From positions 1 through 15,204 of the forward strand of contig JAAYGO010000179.1 of the NCBI GenBank assembly GCA_012727685.1: DNA of 15,204 bases, written 5' to 3'. The translations under genes were made by a program, and so were the position numbers. This stretch comes from Bacillota bacterium (GTDB lineage Bacteria > Bacillota > Dethiobacteria > DTU022). This document shows positions 7,282-14,390 of this stretch, one piece after another. Each line of letters begins with the position of its first letter. The first letter of the stretch is position 1. The notes beneath the pieces were generated by a model. The model searched no databases. It was not told where the DNA came from and saw nothing but the letters and a program-made list of their open reading frames with translations.

Positions 7282-10200
7282 TTACTGATTAATCTTCTTC
7301 TTCCGGGTCGGCTTGGGGATGTCGTTTTCGACATCATCATCAACCTCGGCCTCCTCCAGCTCCTCGAGCTGATCGAGGGAGACCTCGTCAATGAGACCTA
7401 CCACCATGTCGCCTTTTTTTAACCCCGCCACTATCGCCTCGTCTTCGTCCTCCAATTCCCCGGTCAGGTCATAGTCGTCAACTTCGTCCTCCTGGCCTTC
7501 GCTTTCGGCTTCCACGTCGATCTCTTCATCTTCCAAAGCCCCGTCATCATCCACAAAATCCTGCCGGTAATCACGGAGATCGGACTCGTCATCTCCTTTT
7601 TCCAGCCCCTCCATGTTCACATCCAGGCGATAATCACCGTCATCTTCGCCTTCCCGGATCTCCACTTCCCCGGCTTCTTCGCTTAAAACCCGCACATCAA
7701 GGCAGAGGCTCTGCAGCTCTTTCACCAGAACCTTGAAGGATTCAGGCACGCCGGGTTCGGGAATATTTTCACCCTTGACAATGGCTTCGTAGGTTTTAAC
7801 ACGGCCCACCACATCGTCCGATTTGACCGTTAAAATTTCCTGCAGCGTATAGGCTGCACCGTATGCTTCCAGAGCCCACACTTCCATCTCGCCGAAGCGC
7901 TGCCCGCCGAACTGGGCTTTGCCACCGAGGGGCTGTTGCGTAACCAGGGAGTAGGGCCCGGTAGAACGGGCGTGAATCTTGTCGTCCACGAGGTGGGCCA
8001 GTTTAAGCATGTACACGTAGCCGACGGTAATGCGATTGTCAAACGGTTCGCCGGTCCTCCCGTCGTAAAGGATGGTTTTGCCGTCCTCCGGCAGGTTAGC
8101 CTCCCTTAATGCGGCAAAAGCATCTTCTTCAGTGGCCCCGTCAAAAACCGGAGAAGCAATATGGATGCCCATTGCTTTCGCCGCCCAGCCAAGATGGGTT
8201 TCCAGGATCTGTCCAATGTTCATCCGGGAGGGGACGCCCAGGGGATTGAGCACAATTTCCACCGGGGTGCCGTCGGGTAAAAACGGCATATCCTCTTCCG
8301 GCAGGATCCGGGCGATTACCCCTTTGTTCCCGTGCCGGCCGGCCATCTTGTCTCCTTCGGATATTTTCCGCTTTTGGGCCACATAGACCCGTACAAGTTG
8401 ATTCACCCCGGGTGACAGCTCGTCGCCATCCTCCCTGGTAAATACCTTCACATCAACCACAATCCCCGACTCGCCATGCGGCACCCGGAGCGAGGTATCC
8501 CTCACCTCGCGTGCCTTTTCCCCAAAAATGGCCCGCAGAAGCCTTTCCTCCGCAGTAAGCTCGGTCTCGCCCTTGGGCGTGACCTTGCCCACCAGGATAT
8601 CGCCGGCGCGCACTTCAGCGCCGATACGCACTATGCCCCGGGCGTCAAGATCGCGAAGGGCATCTTCACCCACATTGGGGATGTCGCGGGTGATCTCTTC
8701 GGGACCCAGCTTGGTGTCCCGGGCTTCCGCTTCGTATTCTTCAATATGGATCGAGGTGAAAACGTCTTCCTTCACCAGCTTTTCGCTGATCAGGATGGCG
8801 TCTTCATAATTATAACCTTCCCAGGGCAAAAAGGCGGCCAGCACATTCCGCCCCAGGGCCAGCTCTCCGAGATTGGTGCAGGCCCCGTCGGCAATGATCT
8901 CGTCGGCCTTGACCTCCTGGCCGCGCCGGACGATGGGGTGCTGGTTGATGCAGGTACCCTGGTTCGATCTCTTAAATTTTTGCAGTGTATAGACATCGGT
9001 CCCCCTCTCCAGACCCGGCAGCGGGCCGATTTCAATCACTTCACCGGTCCGCCCGTTAATCCGGCGGTTGGGTCCGTCAGGATCCTTGCTGCGCCGGACT
9101 ACGATTTCATCGCTAGTCACGCGGGTTGCCACGCCGTCCTCCAGGCAGATCACAACAACACCCGAGTCCTTCGCCGCCTTGTATTCCAACCCGGTTCCCA
9201 CCAGAGGGGCTTCCGTCCGGATGAGCGGCACCGCCTGGCGCTGCATGTTCGCTCCCATCAGGGCGCGGTTAGCGTCGTCATTTTCGAGGAATGGAATTAA
9301 CGCCGTGGCCACGCTCACCAGTTGCTTCGGTGAAACGTCCATGTAATCGACCTGATGCGGCGGGCGCACCACCGTATCGTATTCGTAGCGGCAGATCACC
9401 CGCTTGCTGATAAAATAGCCATTTTCATCGATTGGGGCGTTGGCCTGGGCAATGACATATTTGTCTTCATCATCGGCGGTCAGGTAGACAATCTCGGAGG
9501 TAACGCGCCCCTCTTTTTTATCTACCTTCCGGTAGGGGGTTTCAATAAAACCGTATTCGTTGATGCGGGCATAGGTGCTCAAAGAACCGATCAAGCCGAT
9601 ATTCGGGCCTTCAGGGGTCTCAATGGGGCAGACCCGCCCGTAGTGGGAGTGGTGCACATCGCGCACTTCAAAGCCAGCCCGTTCGCGGCTTAAGCCGCCG
9701 GGACCCAAAGCGCTCAGGCGCCGCTTATGGGTCAGTTCAGCCAGGGGATTGGTCTGATCCATAAATTGAGAAAGCTGGCTGCTGCCAAAAAACTCCTTGA
9801 TGGCGGCAATGACCGGCCGGATATTGATCAGGGCTTGCGGGGTAATCGCATCCACGTCCTGGATGGTCATGCGCTCGCGCACAACCCGCTCCATGCGGGA
9901 AAGCCCGATCCGGAACTGGTTTTGCAGCAGTTCACCCACGCTGCGCAGGCGCCTGTTGCCGAGGTGATCGATATCGTCAACCTGGCCCACGCCGTCCATC
10001 AAATTTAAAATGTAACTGATCGTAGCCACAATATCATCGGCCACGAGATGCTTTGGATCTCCGCTCACGCCATCATTGCCGATGACCAGGCTGACACCGC
10101 CCTTGCTGTTCTTAATGCGTACCTTATTGATTTTATGTTCCAGTATTTTTTGCACCGCCGCTTCGTCGAGGACGGTTCCCGCAGGAAAAAGCACTTCCCT

Positions 10201-11100
10201 GGAGAGGGGGTCCACAATATCCTCAGCCGGTTCCCGGTTCACAATCCGGTTCATCAGCGAAAGCTTCTTATTGACTTTGTAGCGTCCAACCTGGGCAAAA
10301 TCATACCGCTTGCTGTCAAAAAAGAGGGATTCAAACAGGCTTCGCGCATTGTCTACGTTAAGCGGTTCGCCCGGGCGGAGCCGCTTGTAAATTTCCAGCA
10401 GGGCCGCTTGGGTAGAATCGGTATGGTCTTTTTCTAAAAGGCCTAAAATCCGCGGATCGTGGTCATACAGATCGAGGATCTCCTGGTTCCCGCCGTAGCC
10501 AATTGAGCGCAACAAAACGGTGACCGGAATCTTGCGGGTGCGATCCACCCGCACATAGATGCCGTCGCTGACATCACTTTCAAACTCCAGCCAGGTGCCG
10601 CGGTTTGGGATGATAGTGGCGCCGATCAATTCCTTGCCGGTGCTGCCGGTCGGATCCGGCTGCTTGTGAAAATAGACGCCGGGCGAACGGACGAGCTGGC
10701 TCACAATCACCCGCTCCGCGCCGTTAATAATAAAAGTACCGTTTTCGGTCATCTTGGGGAAATCGCCCATGAACACTTCCTGTTCTTTAACTTCGCCGGT
10801 GTCCTGGTGAATGAGACGAACCTTCACTTTGAGCGGCACAGCATAAGTGGCATCGCGCTCCTTGCACTCATCCACGGAGTATTTGGGCTCCCCTAAACTA
10901 TAATCAAAAAATTCTAGGACAAGATTGCCGGTAAAATCCTGAATGGGGGAGATGTCGCGGAATGTTTCCCTGAGACCGTGTTCCAAAAACCAGTTGTACG
11001 AACTGCGCTGGACCTCAATTAAATTGGGAAGTTCCAAGACCTCGCTGATCCGGGCATACGACCGTCTTTCCCGTTTGCCTGCCTTAACAATAGTAGACAT
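7282..11100 (-). CDS. rpoB: RNA polymerase subunit beta
   Basis: Beta, 1272 residues, the second large catalytic subunit of RNA polymerase. Landmarks: the rifampicin-pocket segment SSQLSQFMDQTNPLAELTHKRRLSALGPGG (440-469) with the usual D448, H458 and S463; RAGFEVRDVHHSHYGRVCPIETPEGPNIGLI (474-504); and the C-terminal clamp/flap text GGKAQFGGQRFGEMEVWALEAYGAAY (1059-1084). The pocket looks wild type, so rifampicin sensitivity is expected. Conserved text ends near VLSE at about 1141. What follows is a roughly 130-residue tail in which about 55 of the residues 1141-1260 are Asp or Glu, closing with a short basic end (RKKK). B. subtilis RpoB is shorter (about 1190). ATG at 11100 has GGGGAGTG upstream. 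The gene has its own promoter and a leader of about 150 nt. Confidence 0.99.
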   Translation of the reverse strand: MSTIVKAGKRERRSYARISEVLELPNLIEVQRSSYNWFLEHGLRETFRDISPIQDFTGNLVLEFFDYSLGEPKYSVDECKERDATYAVPLKVKVRLIHQDTGEVKEQEVFMGDFPKMTENGTFIINGAERVIVSQLVRSPGVYFHKQPDPTGSTGKELIGATIIPNRGTWLEFESDVSDGIYVRVDRTRKIPVTVLLRSIGYGGNQEILDLYDHDPRILGLLEKDHTDSTQAALLEIYKRLRPGEPLNVDNARSLFESLFFDSKRYDFAQVGRYKVNKKLSLMNRIVNREPAEDIVDPLSREVLFPAGTVLDEAAVQKILEHKINKVRIKNSKGGVSLVIGNDGVSGDPKHLVADDIVATISYILNLMDGVGQVDDIDHLGNRRLRSVGELLQNQFRIGLSRMERVVRERMTIQDVDAITPQALINIRPVIAAIKEFFGSSQLSQFMDQTNPLAELTHKRRLSALGPGGLSRERAGFEVRDVHHSHYGRVCPIETPEGPNIGLIGSLSTYARINEYGFIETPYRKVDKKEGRVTSEIVYLTADDEDKYVIAQANAPIDENGYFISKRVICRYEYDTVVRPPHQVDYMDVSPKQLVSVATALIPFLENDDANRALMGANMQRQAVPLIRTEAPLVGTGLEYKAAKDSGVVVICLEDGVATRVTSDEIVVRRSKDPDGPNRRINGRTGEVIEIGPLPGLERGTDVYTLQKFKRSNQGTCINQHPIVRRGQEVKADEIIADGACTNLGELALGRNVLAAFLPWEGYNYEDAILISEKLVKEDVFTSIHIEEYEAEARDTKLGPEEITRDIPNVGEDALRDLDARGIVRIGAEVRAGDILVGKVTPKGETELTAEERLLRAIFGEKAREVRDTSLRVPHGESGIVVDVKVFTREDGDELSPGVNQLVRVYVAQKRKISEGDKMAGRHGNKGVIARILPEEDMPFLPDGTPVEIVLNPLGVPSRMNIGQILETHLGWAAKAMGIHIASPVFDGATEEDAFAALREANLPEDGKTILYDGRTGEPFDNRITVGYVYMLKLAHLVDDKIHARSTGPYSLVTQQPLGGKAQFGGQRFGEMEVWALEAYGAAYTLQEILTVKSDDVVGRVKTYEAIVKGENIPEPGVPESFKVLVKELQSLCLDVRVLSEEAGEVEIREGEDDGDYRLDVNMEGLEKGDDESDLRDYRQDFVDDDGALEDEEIDVEAESEGQEDEVDDYDLTGELEDEDEAIVAGLKKGDMVVGLIDEVSLDQLEELEEAEVDDDVENDIPKPTRKKKINQ

Positions 11101-11148
11101 TAAAAAAAATCACTCCCCTAGCCCTGGTTATGATTTTGCATACCCTCT

Positions 11149-11190
11149 AAAAAAAATAATCATCCATTCTTATATTGTTACCTCATGGAT
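11149..11190 (-). terminator. Candidate attenuator in the rpoB leader
   Basis: In the rpoB leader RNA, AUCCAU (11185-11190) and AUGGAU (11162-11167) form a perfect 6-bp inverted repeat around a 17-nt loop, followed after five bases by eight U residues (11149-11156). The stem is short, AU-rich and the loop large, so termination would be weak at best; it may be a pause or conditional attenuator. Further upstream in the same leader, GCAUU/AAUGC (11211-11223) makes a small perfect hairpin. Confidence 0.35.
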
Positions 11191-11256
11191 ATACCTTTAT
11201 TCTGAAGACCGCATTGTAAATGCAGCGAATTTAGTGGCGACACTAGACAACTAGAG

Positions 11257-11285
11257 ATGATATCACAAGGTCACGGGAGTGTCAA
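11257..11285 (-). promoter_or_regulatory. Sigma-A type promoter for rpoB-rpoC
   Basis: A perfect TTGACA -35 box (11280-11285) and a TATCAT -10 box (11257-11262, five of six consensus bases) have a 17-bp spacer. Predicted transcription begins near 11250, leaving a leader of about 150 nt. The -35 box starts one base after the T-tract of the rplL terminator, so it restarts transcription after the ribosomal protein unit ends. Confidence 0.85.
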
Positions 11286-11286
11286 T

Positions 11287-11318
11287 AAAAAAAAGAGGGG
11301 TACGGTACACATACCCCT
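11287..11318 (-). terminator. Intrinsic terminator after rplL
   Basis: The RNA AGGGGUA (11312-11318) pairs with UACCCCU (11296-11302), extended by a U-G and a G-C pair around a 5-nt loop, giving a 9-bp stem. A C and eight U residues follow (11287-11294). It lies 27 nt downstream of the rplL stop. It ends the ribosomal protein unit or lets part of it read through into rpoB, as the rplL-rpoB attenuator does in E. coli. Confidence 0.9.
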
Positions 11319-11344
11319 TCATACTCAAGCCCATGCGAGCAAGC

Positions 11345-11722
11345 TTACTTCAGCTCAACAGAACCGCCTGCTTCTTCAATTTTTGCCTTAATCGATTCGG
11401 CATCTTCTTTGCTGATCTTCTCTTTGATCGGTTTCGGAGCTCCGTCCACGAGATCCTTCGCTTCTTTCAGGCCGAGGCCGGTCAGCTCGCGCACCACCTT
11501 GATGACCTGGATTTTCTTATCTCCGGCAGCGGTGAGGATGACATCGAATTCATCTTTCTCATCTTCAGGCGCTGCTTCCACGGCGGCAGCCGGTACGGCT
11601 ACAGCGGCGGCCACGGGCGCAGCGGAAACGCCGAACTCCTCCTCGAGGGCTTTAACCAGCTCGGCCAATTCCAGGACAGTCATTCCTTTAACGATTTCCA
11701 TGACTTCATTTACCTTTGACAC
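11345..11722 (-). CDS. rplL: 50S ribosomal protein L7/L12
   Basis: L12, 125 residues, the multi-copy stalk protein that recruits EF-Tu, EF-G and other GTPase factors. Layout: N-terminal dimerisation and L10-binding region with MTVLELAELVKALEEEFGV (about 14-32), a flexible Ala/Val/Pro-rich hinge (about 33-50), and the factor-binding C-terminal domain ending GLKEAKDLVDGAPKPIKEKI and EAGGSVELK. The start chosen is GTG at 11722, 10 nt from AGGAG (11733-11737), which gives the common MSKVNEV beginning. A TTG two codons upstream (11728) is only 4 nt from the site but cannot be excluded. It follows rplJ closely, and a strong terminator follows it. Confidence 0.97.
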   Translation of the reverse strand: MSKVNEVMEIVKGMTVLELAELVKALEEEFGVSAAPVAAAVAVPAAAVEAAPEDEKDEFDVILTAAGDKKIQVIKVVRELTGLGLKEAKDLVDGAPKPIKEKISKEDAESIKAKIEEAGGSVELK

Positions 11723-11754
11723 GATCAATCTTCTCCTTTTTTATTTAAAATATT

Positions 11755-12279
11755 TTATGCGGTTTCTTTTTGGCGGCGGACTGCATCTAAGGCGTAAACC
11801 AGCCGCCGCAGGTTGCCGTGTAAAACGCTGGCCAGGCCATAGATGGGAGCCTGGAAACCACGGCATATCTGCGATAACAACACCTCGCGCGGTGGTATTT
11901 CACCCAGTGCTTTAATCTGGGAGGGGGGTAGCGCCTGTCCATCCAGCAGCCCTCCTTTAATGTTCAGGATCTCGTTTTCCTTTGTAAATTTTAAAAATAC
12001 CCGGGCTGCTGCCACCGGATCGGCACTGGTATACGCCAGCGCAGTCGGGCCCTCCAGCAGCGGTTCCAGCGCCTCCAGGCGCGCCTTGCGGCAAGCCAGC
12101 CGGGTAAGGGTGTTCTTGGTAATCTTGTATTTACACTGCTCGGCCTTTAGCTGGCGCCGCAGGTCATTGAGCGCGGCTACATTCAGACCCCGGTAATCGG
12201 TGGCAATGATCAGTTCAGCCTGCTCCAGCTCGCGGGCGATCTGATCGACCATCCCCTCTTTTTCCTTTCTAGTGATCAA
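11755..12279 (-). CDS. rplJ: 50S ribosomal protein L10
   Basis: L10, 174 residues, the base of the ribosomal stalk; its N-terminal domain binds 23S rRNA and its C-terminal helix carries L12 dimers. Family text includes IIATDYRGLNVAALNDLRRQL (about 25-45), YKITKNTLTRLA (about 52-63), LEGPTALAY and the C-terminal LLSQICRGFQAPIYGLASVL. The first codon is taken as TTG at 12279, because GGAGG lies 8 nt upstream (GGGAGGTGAAACACTTG). An internal ATG ten codons on (12249-12251) lacks such a site and would cut the usual N-terminus. L10 with L12 represses its own transcription in other Firmicutes by binding the leader, which is present here just upstream. Confidence 0.96.
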   Translation of the reverse strand: MITRKEKEGMVDQIARELEQAELIIATDYRGLNVAALNDLRRQLKAEQCKYKITKNTLTRLACRKARLEALEPLLEGPTALAYTSADPVAAARVFLKFTKENEILNIKGGLLDGQALPPSQIKALGEIPPREVLLSQICRGFQAPIYGLASVLHGNLRRLVYALDAVRRQKETA

Positions 12280-12351
12280 GTGTTTCACCTCCCTTGTACG
12301 AGTTGCTGTAAAACTTGCTCTGAAAATAGGCCTAATTGGCCAACGCTCTTG

Positions 12352-12385
12352 CCAAACTTCTAACTTCCAGTTTTTAACCTCCAAG
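12352..12385. repeat. Degenerate 7-bp periodic repeat between L10 attenuator and rplJ
   Basis: On the plus strand this stretch reads as imperfect 7-bp units: AAACTTC, TAACTTC, CAGTTTT, TAACCTC. It lies between the leader terminator and the rplJ ribosome binding site, where no leader element is expected. The rest of 12280-12351 shows a short GGCC-AATTA-GGCC hairpin and the rplJ ribosome binding site. The unit may belong to a low-complexity intergenic repeat family, but this rests on period only. Confidence 0.4.
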
Positions 12386-12417
12386 AAAAAGAGGCTTCCC
12401 GAAACGGAAAGCCTCTT
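12386..12417 (-). terminator. Attenuator terminator of the L10 leader
   Basis: AAGAGGCUU (12409-12417) pairs perfectly with AAGCCUCUU (12389-12397), with two more G-C pairs beyond a mismatch and a small loop, followed by UUUUU (12386-12390, partly within the stem end). It lies about 106 nt ahead of rplJ, so it controls how much transcription reaches rplJ-rplL. Confidence 0.9.
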
Positions 12418-12522
12418 CAACTGATCGCAGTAAAATCAGTAGTAATCAAGCTTTCCTCGGCGGGCGGCCTGAAGCGGCCATTAAAATGTCATCATTACCT
12501 GCTGTCTACGGAAAAGGATTAC
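12386..12522 (-). ncRNA. Ribosomal protein L10 leader (autoregulatory 5' leader of rplJ-rplL)
   Basis: The spacer between rplA and rplJ (284 nt) contains the recognisable Firmicute L10 leader. GUAAUC (12517-12522) pairs with GAUUAC (12442-12447) to close the domain, UUUCC pairs with GGAAA just inside, and the conserved CCGUAGACAGCAGG (12498-12511) and CGCCGAGG lie within, with a GGCC hairpin between. The attenuator terminator follows. The 3' strand of the closing helix, GGAAAGCUU (12448-12456), is also complementary to the terminator's 5' arm AGGCUUUCC (12406-12414), giving mutually exclusive folds. In known examples the L10-L12 complex binds the domain and favours termination. No promoter of its own was found, so the leader is probably transcribed from upstream. 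Confidence 0.92.
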
Positions 12523-12563
12523 TATATTCAGTTGTTAGCTCTTAATTGTTGCTTCTTACCGCA

Positions 12564-13268
12564 TCATTTCCCCAAAGCCGCAGCCCTCAGGGGGCTCACC
12601 TTGACCCCGGGGCCCATGGTCGAGCTGAGGGTAACTGCGCGGAGATATTGTCCCTTCGCCGCCGGAGGCCTCGCCTTTAGCAGTGCTTCGATGACTGTAT
12701 AAAAGTTTTCCCGCAGTTGATCCAGGCCAAAGGAAACCTTGCCCAGAGGAACGTGAACGTTGCCGGCCTTATCAGTGCGGTACTCCACTTTCCCGGCCTT
12801 GATTTCGCTGATCGCTTTCTGCAGGTCAAAGGTCACGGTACCGCTCTTCGGGTTTGGCATCAAGCCCCGCGGCCCCAGAATTTTCCCCAGCTTGCCAACA
12901 ATACCCATCATATCGGGGGTAGCCACCGCCACATCAAACTCGAGCCAGCCCTGCTGGATCTTGGCCGCCAGTTCTTCACCCCCGATTACATCGGCACCTG
13001 CCGCTTCGGCTTCTTTCAACTTATCGCCCTTGGCAAAGACCAGCACTTTCACCGTTTTCCCGGTGCCGTGCGGCAGAACAACCCCGCCCCTCACCTGCTG
13101 ATCGGCATGCTTGGGATTAACCCCCAGCCGCACTGCCAGCTCAACGGTTTCATCAAAAGCGGCGCTGCTAATTTTTTTTACCAGTTCCAGGGCTTCTTCC
13201 GGGGTGTATTGTTTCCCCCGATCAATTTGTTTCCGTGCATCCTGATACTTTTTCCCATGCTTTGCCAT
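12564..13268 (-). CDS. rplA: 50S ribosomal protein L1
   Basis: L1, 234 residues, binds 23S rRNA helices 76-78 and forms the mobile stalk that guides deacylated tRNA out of the E site. It is recognised by MAKHGKKYQDARKQ, the VNPKHADQQVRGGVVLPHG segment (about 51-68), and the signature region GKLGKILGPRGLMPNPKSGTV (about 125-145), which holds much of the RNA contact surface. The length is normal for bacterial L1 (about 230). ATG at 13268 has GGAGGT 8 nt upstream. It follows rplK by 55 nt, and that spacer can fold (see separate entry). L1 is a translational repressor of its own mRNA in several bacteria. Confidence 0.98.
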   Translation of the reverse strand: MAKHGKKYQDARKQIDRGKQYTPEEALELVKKISSAAFDETVELAVRLGVNPKHADQQVRGGVVLPHGTGKTVKVLVFAKGDKLKEAEAAGADVIGGEELAAKIQQGWLEFDVAVATPDMMGIVGKLGKILGPRGLMPNPKSGTVTFDLQKAISEIKAGKVEYRTDKAGNVHVPLGKVSFGLDQLRENFYTVIEALLKARPPAAKGQYLRAVTLSSTMGPGVKVSPLRAAALGK

Positions 13269-13283
13269 AACATATTACCTCCT

Positions 13284-13314
13284 GTGGTATTGGCGAGCAG
13301 TGATGCTCTCCCAC
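13284..13314 (-). other. Potential stem-loop just upstream of rplA
   Basis: The spacer RNA between rplK and rplA can fold as an outer GUGG/CCAC stem (13311-13314 with 13284-13287), an asymmetric internal loop, and an inner GAGCA-UCAC-UGCUC hairpin (13295-13308). It ends 4 nt before the AGGAGGT site of rplA. The position suits an L1 autoregulatory site, but I do not see a clear match to the 23S L1-binding consensus. Confidence 0.35.
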
Positions 13315-13323
13315 TTAATCTAG

Positions 13324-13755
13324 TTAGCCTTCGACGGTTATCCCCATGCTGCGGGCCGTGCCTTCGATAATCCGCGCGGCGGCCTCAACGTCATCGGTGT
13401 TTAAATCCTCAAGTTTTTGCCTGGCGATTCCCCGCACCTTCTCCCGTGAGATCTTGGCTACCTTCACTTTATTCGGTTCGCCCGAACCCTTTTCCAAGCC
13501 GATGGCCTTTTTAAGAAGCACCGCAGCCGGGGGAGTCTTGGTTACGAAAGTGAATGAACGGTCTTCATAAATGGTAATTTCCACCGGGATGATCAAGCCG
13601 GCGTCACCTGCTGTCCGTTCGTTGAATTCCTTGCAAAAAGCCATGATATTGACTCCATGCTGCCCCAAAGCCGGGCCAACCGGCGGAGCCGGCGTTGCTT
13701 TGCCTGCCGGGATCTGGAGTTTGGCGATGCCGATAATTTTCTTTTTCTTGGCCAT
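13324..13755 (-). CDS. rplK: 50S ribosomal protein L11
   Basis: L11, 143 residues, binds the GTPase-associated centre of 23S rRNA at the base of the stalk and is needed for the stringent response on ribosomes. The N-terminal domain carries the proline-rich IPAGKATPAPPVGPALGQHG (P22, P24, P25, P28), the thiostrepton contact region, followed by NIMAFCKEFNERT. The C-terminal RNA-binding domain includes VLLKKAIG and ends DVEAAARIIEGTARSMGITVEG. ATG at 13755 has AGGAGG 8 nt upstream. It lies 41 nt downstream of nusG, and the spacer shows no promoter or terminator, so it continues the same unit. Confidence 0.98.
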   Translation of the reverse strand: MAKKKKIIGIAKLQIPAGKATPAPPVGPALGQHGVNIMAFCKEFNERTAGDAGLIIPVEITIYEDRSFTFVTKTPPAAVLLKKAIGLEKGSGEPNKVKVAKISREKVRGIARQKLEDLNTDDVEAAARIIEGTARSMGITVEG

Positions 13756-13796
13756 TTGTTGTTCCTCCTGCCTCTTTAACCCTGAAAGGAATACTC

Positions 13797-14390
13797 CTAA
13801 AATTTTTCAACCTGGTGAAATTCCAGTTCCACCGGCGTTTCTCGACCAAACATGGATACGTGAACTTTTACCGTCCCTTTCTCGCGATTAATTTCTTCAA
13901 CCGTACCCTCGAAGTTTTTAAACGGTCCGCTGATCACCCGCACCACCTGTTTTAAGTCAAAATCAATGCGCGGTATACCCTCGGCACCGAGGCCCATCTG
14001 CCGCATGATCAGGTTGACTTCCTTTTCCGTTAAGGGGGTCGGCTTCGAACCGGGACCGACAAAGCCGGTCACTCCCGGCGTATTGCGGACCACGTACCAG
14101 GAGTCGTCGTCCATGATCATCTCAACGAGGACATAACCCGGGAAAACCTTTTTTTCAACGGTCTTGCGCTGGCCGCCTTTACTGGTTATCTCTTTCTCAG
14201 TTGGAACCAGGATCCGGAAAATTTTATCCTTCATATCCATCGATTCAACGCGCCGTTCGAGATTGGTTTGAACCCGTTTCTCATAACCGGCATAAGTGTG
14301 GATGACATACCATTGCTTGGCAGCCTCGGTTTCATTTTCAGGTTTAATTTCAAGTTTCTCAGTGGTTTCAGGTTTCTCAGTGCTCATCAT
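13797..14390 (-). CDS. nusG: Transcription elongation/antitermination factor NusG
   Basis: NusG, 197 residues, binds the beta' clamp and beta lobe of RNA polymerase through its N-terminal NGN domain and contacts partners through a C-terminal KOW domain. The NGN domain starts at QWYVIHTYAGYEKRVQ (about 26-41) and includes KKVFPGYVLVEM (80-91); the KOW domain runs from about 147 (QVVRVISGPFKNFEGTVEEIN) to the end. An acidic N-terminal extension of about 24 residues (EKPETTEKLEIKPENE) precedes the NGN domain. The start is ATG at 14390, with a second ATG directly after. Neither has a ribosome binding site at normal distance; the nearest strong one, AAGGAG, is about 27 nt upstream behind a potential hairpin. 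A 13-codon upstream frame overlaps the start. Confidence 0.96.
   Translation of the reverse strand: MMSTEKPETTEKLEIKPENETEAAKQWYVIHTYAGYEKRVQTNLERRVESMDMKDKIFRILVPTEKEITSKGGQRKTVEKKVFPGYVLVEMIMDDDSWYVVRNTPGVTGFVGPGSKPTPLTEKEVNLIMRQMGLGAEGIPRIDFDLKQVVRVISGPFKNFEGTVEEINREKGTVKVHVSMFGRETPVELEFHQVEKF

Noticed and set aside
8476..9300. Long open frame of 274 codons on the plus strand opposite rpoB (and a 251-codon one at 1335-2090 opposite fusA)
   Set aside because: Both lie wholly inside well-supported conserved genes on the other strand, resemble no family, and follow from the codon bias of the true genes.
9695..9785. Rifampicin-resistance or other altered residues in the RpoB drug pocket
   Set aside because: The segment has the common D, H and S residues and the standard surrounding text.
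12517..12560. Promoter directly ahead of the L10 leader using TATAGT as -10
   Set aside because: No -35-like sequence occurs at 16-18 bp upstream, so the leader is more likely read from the upstream promoter.
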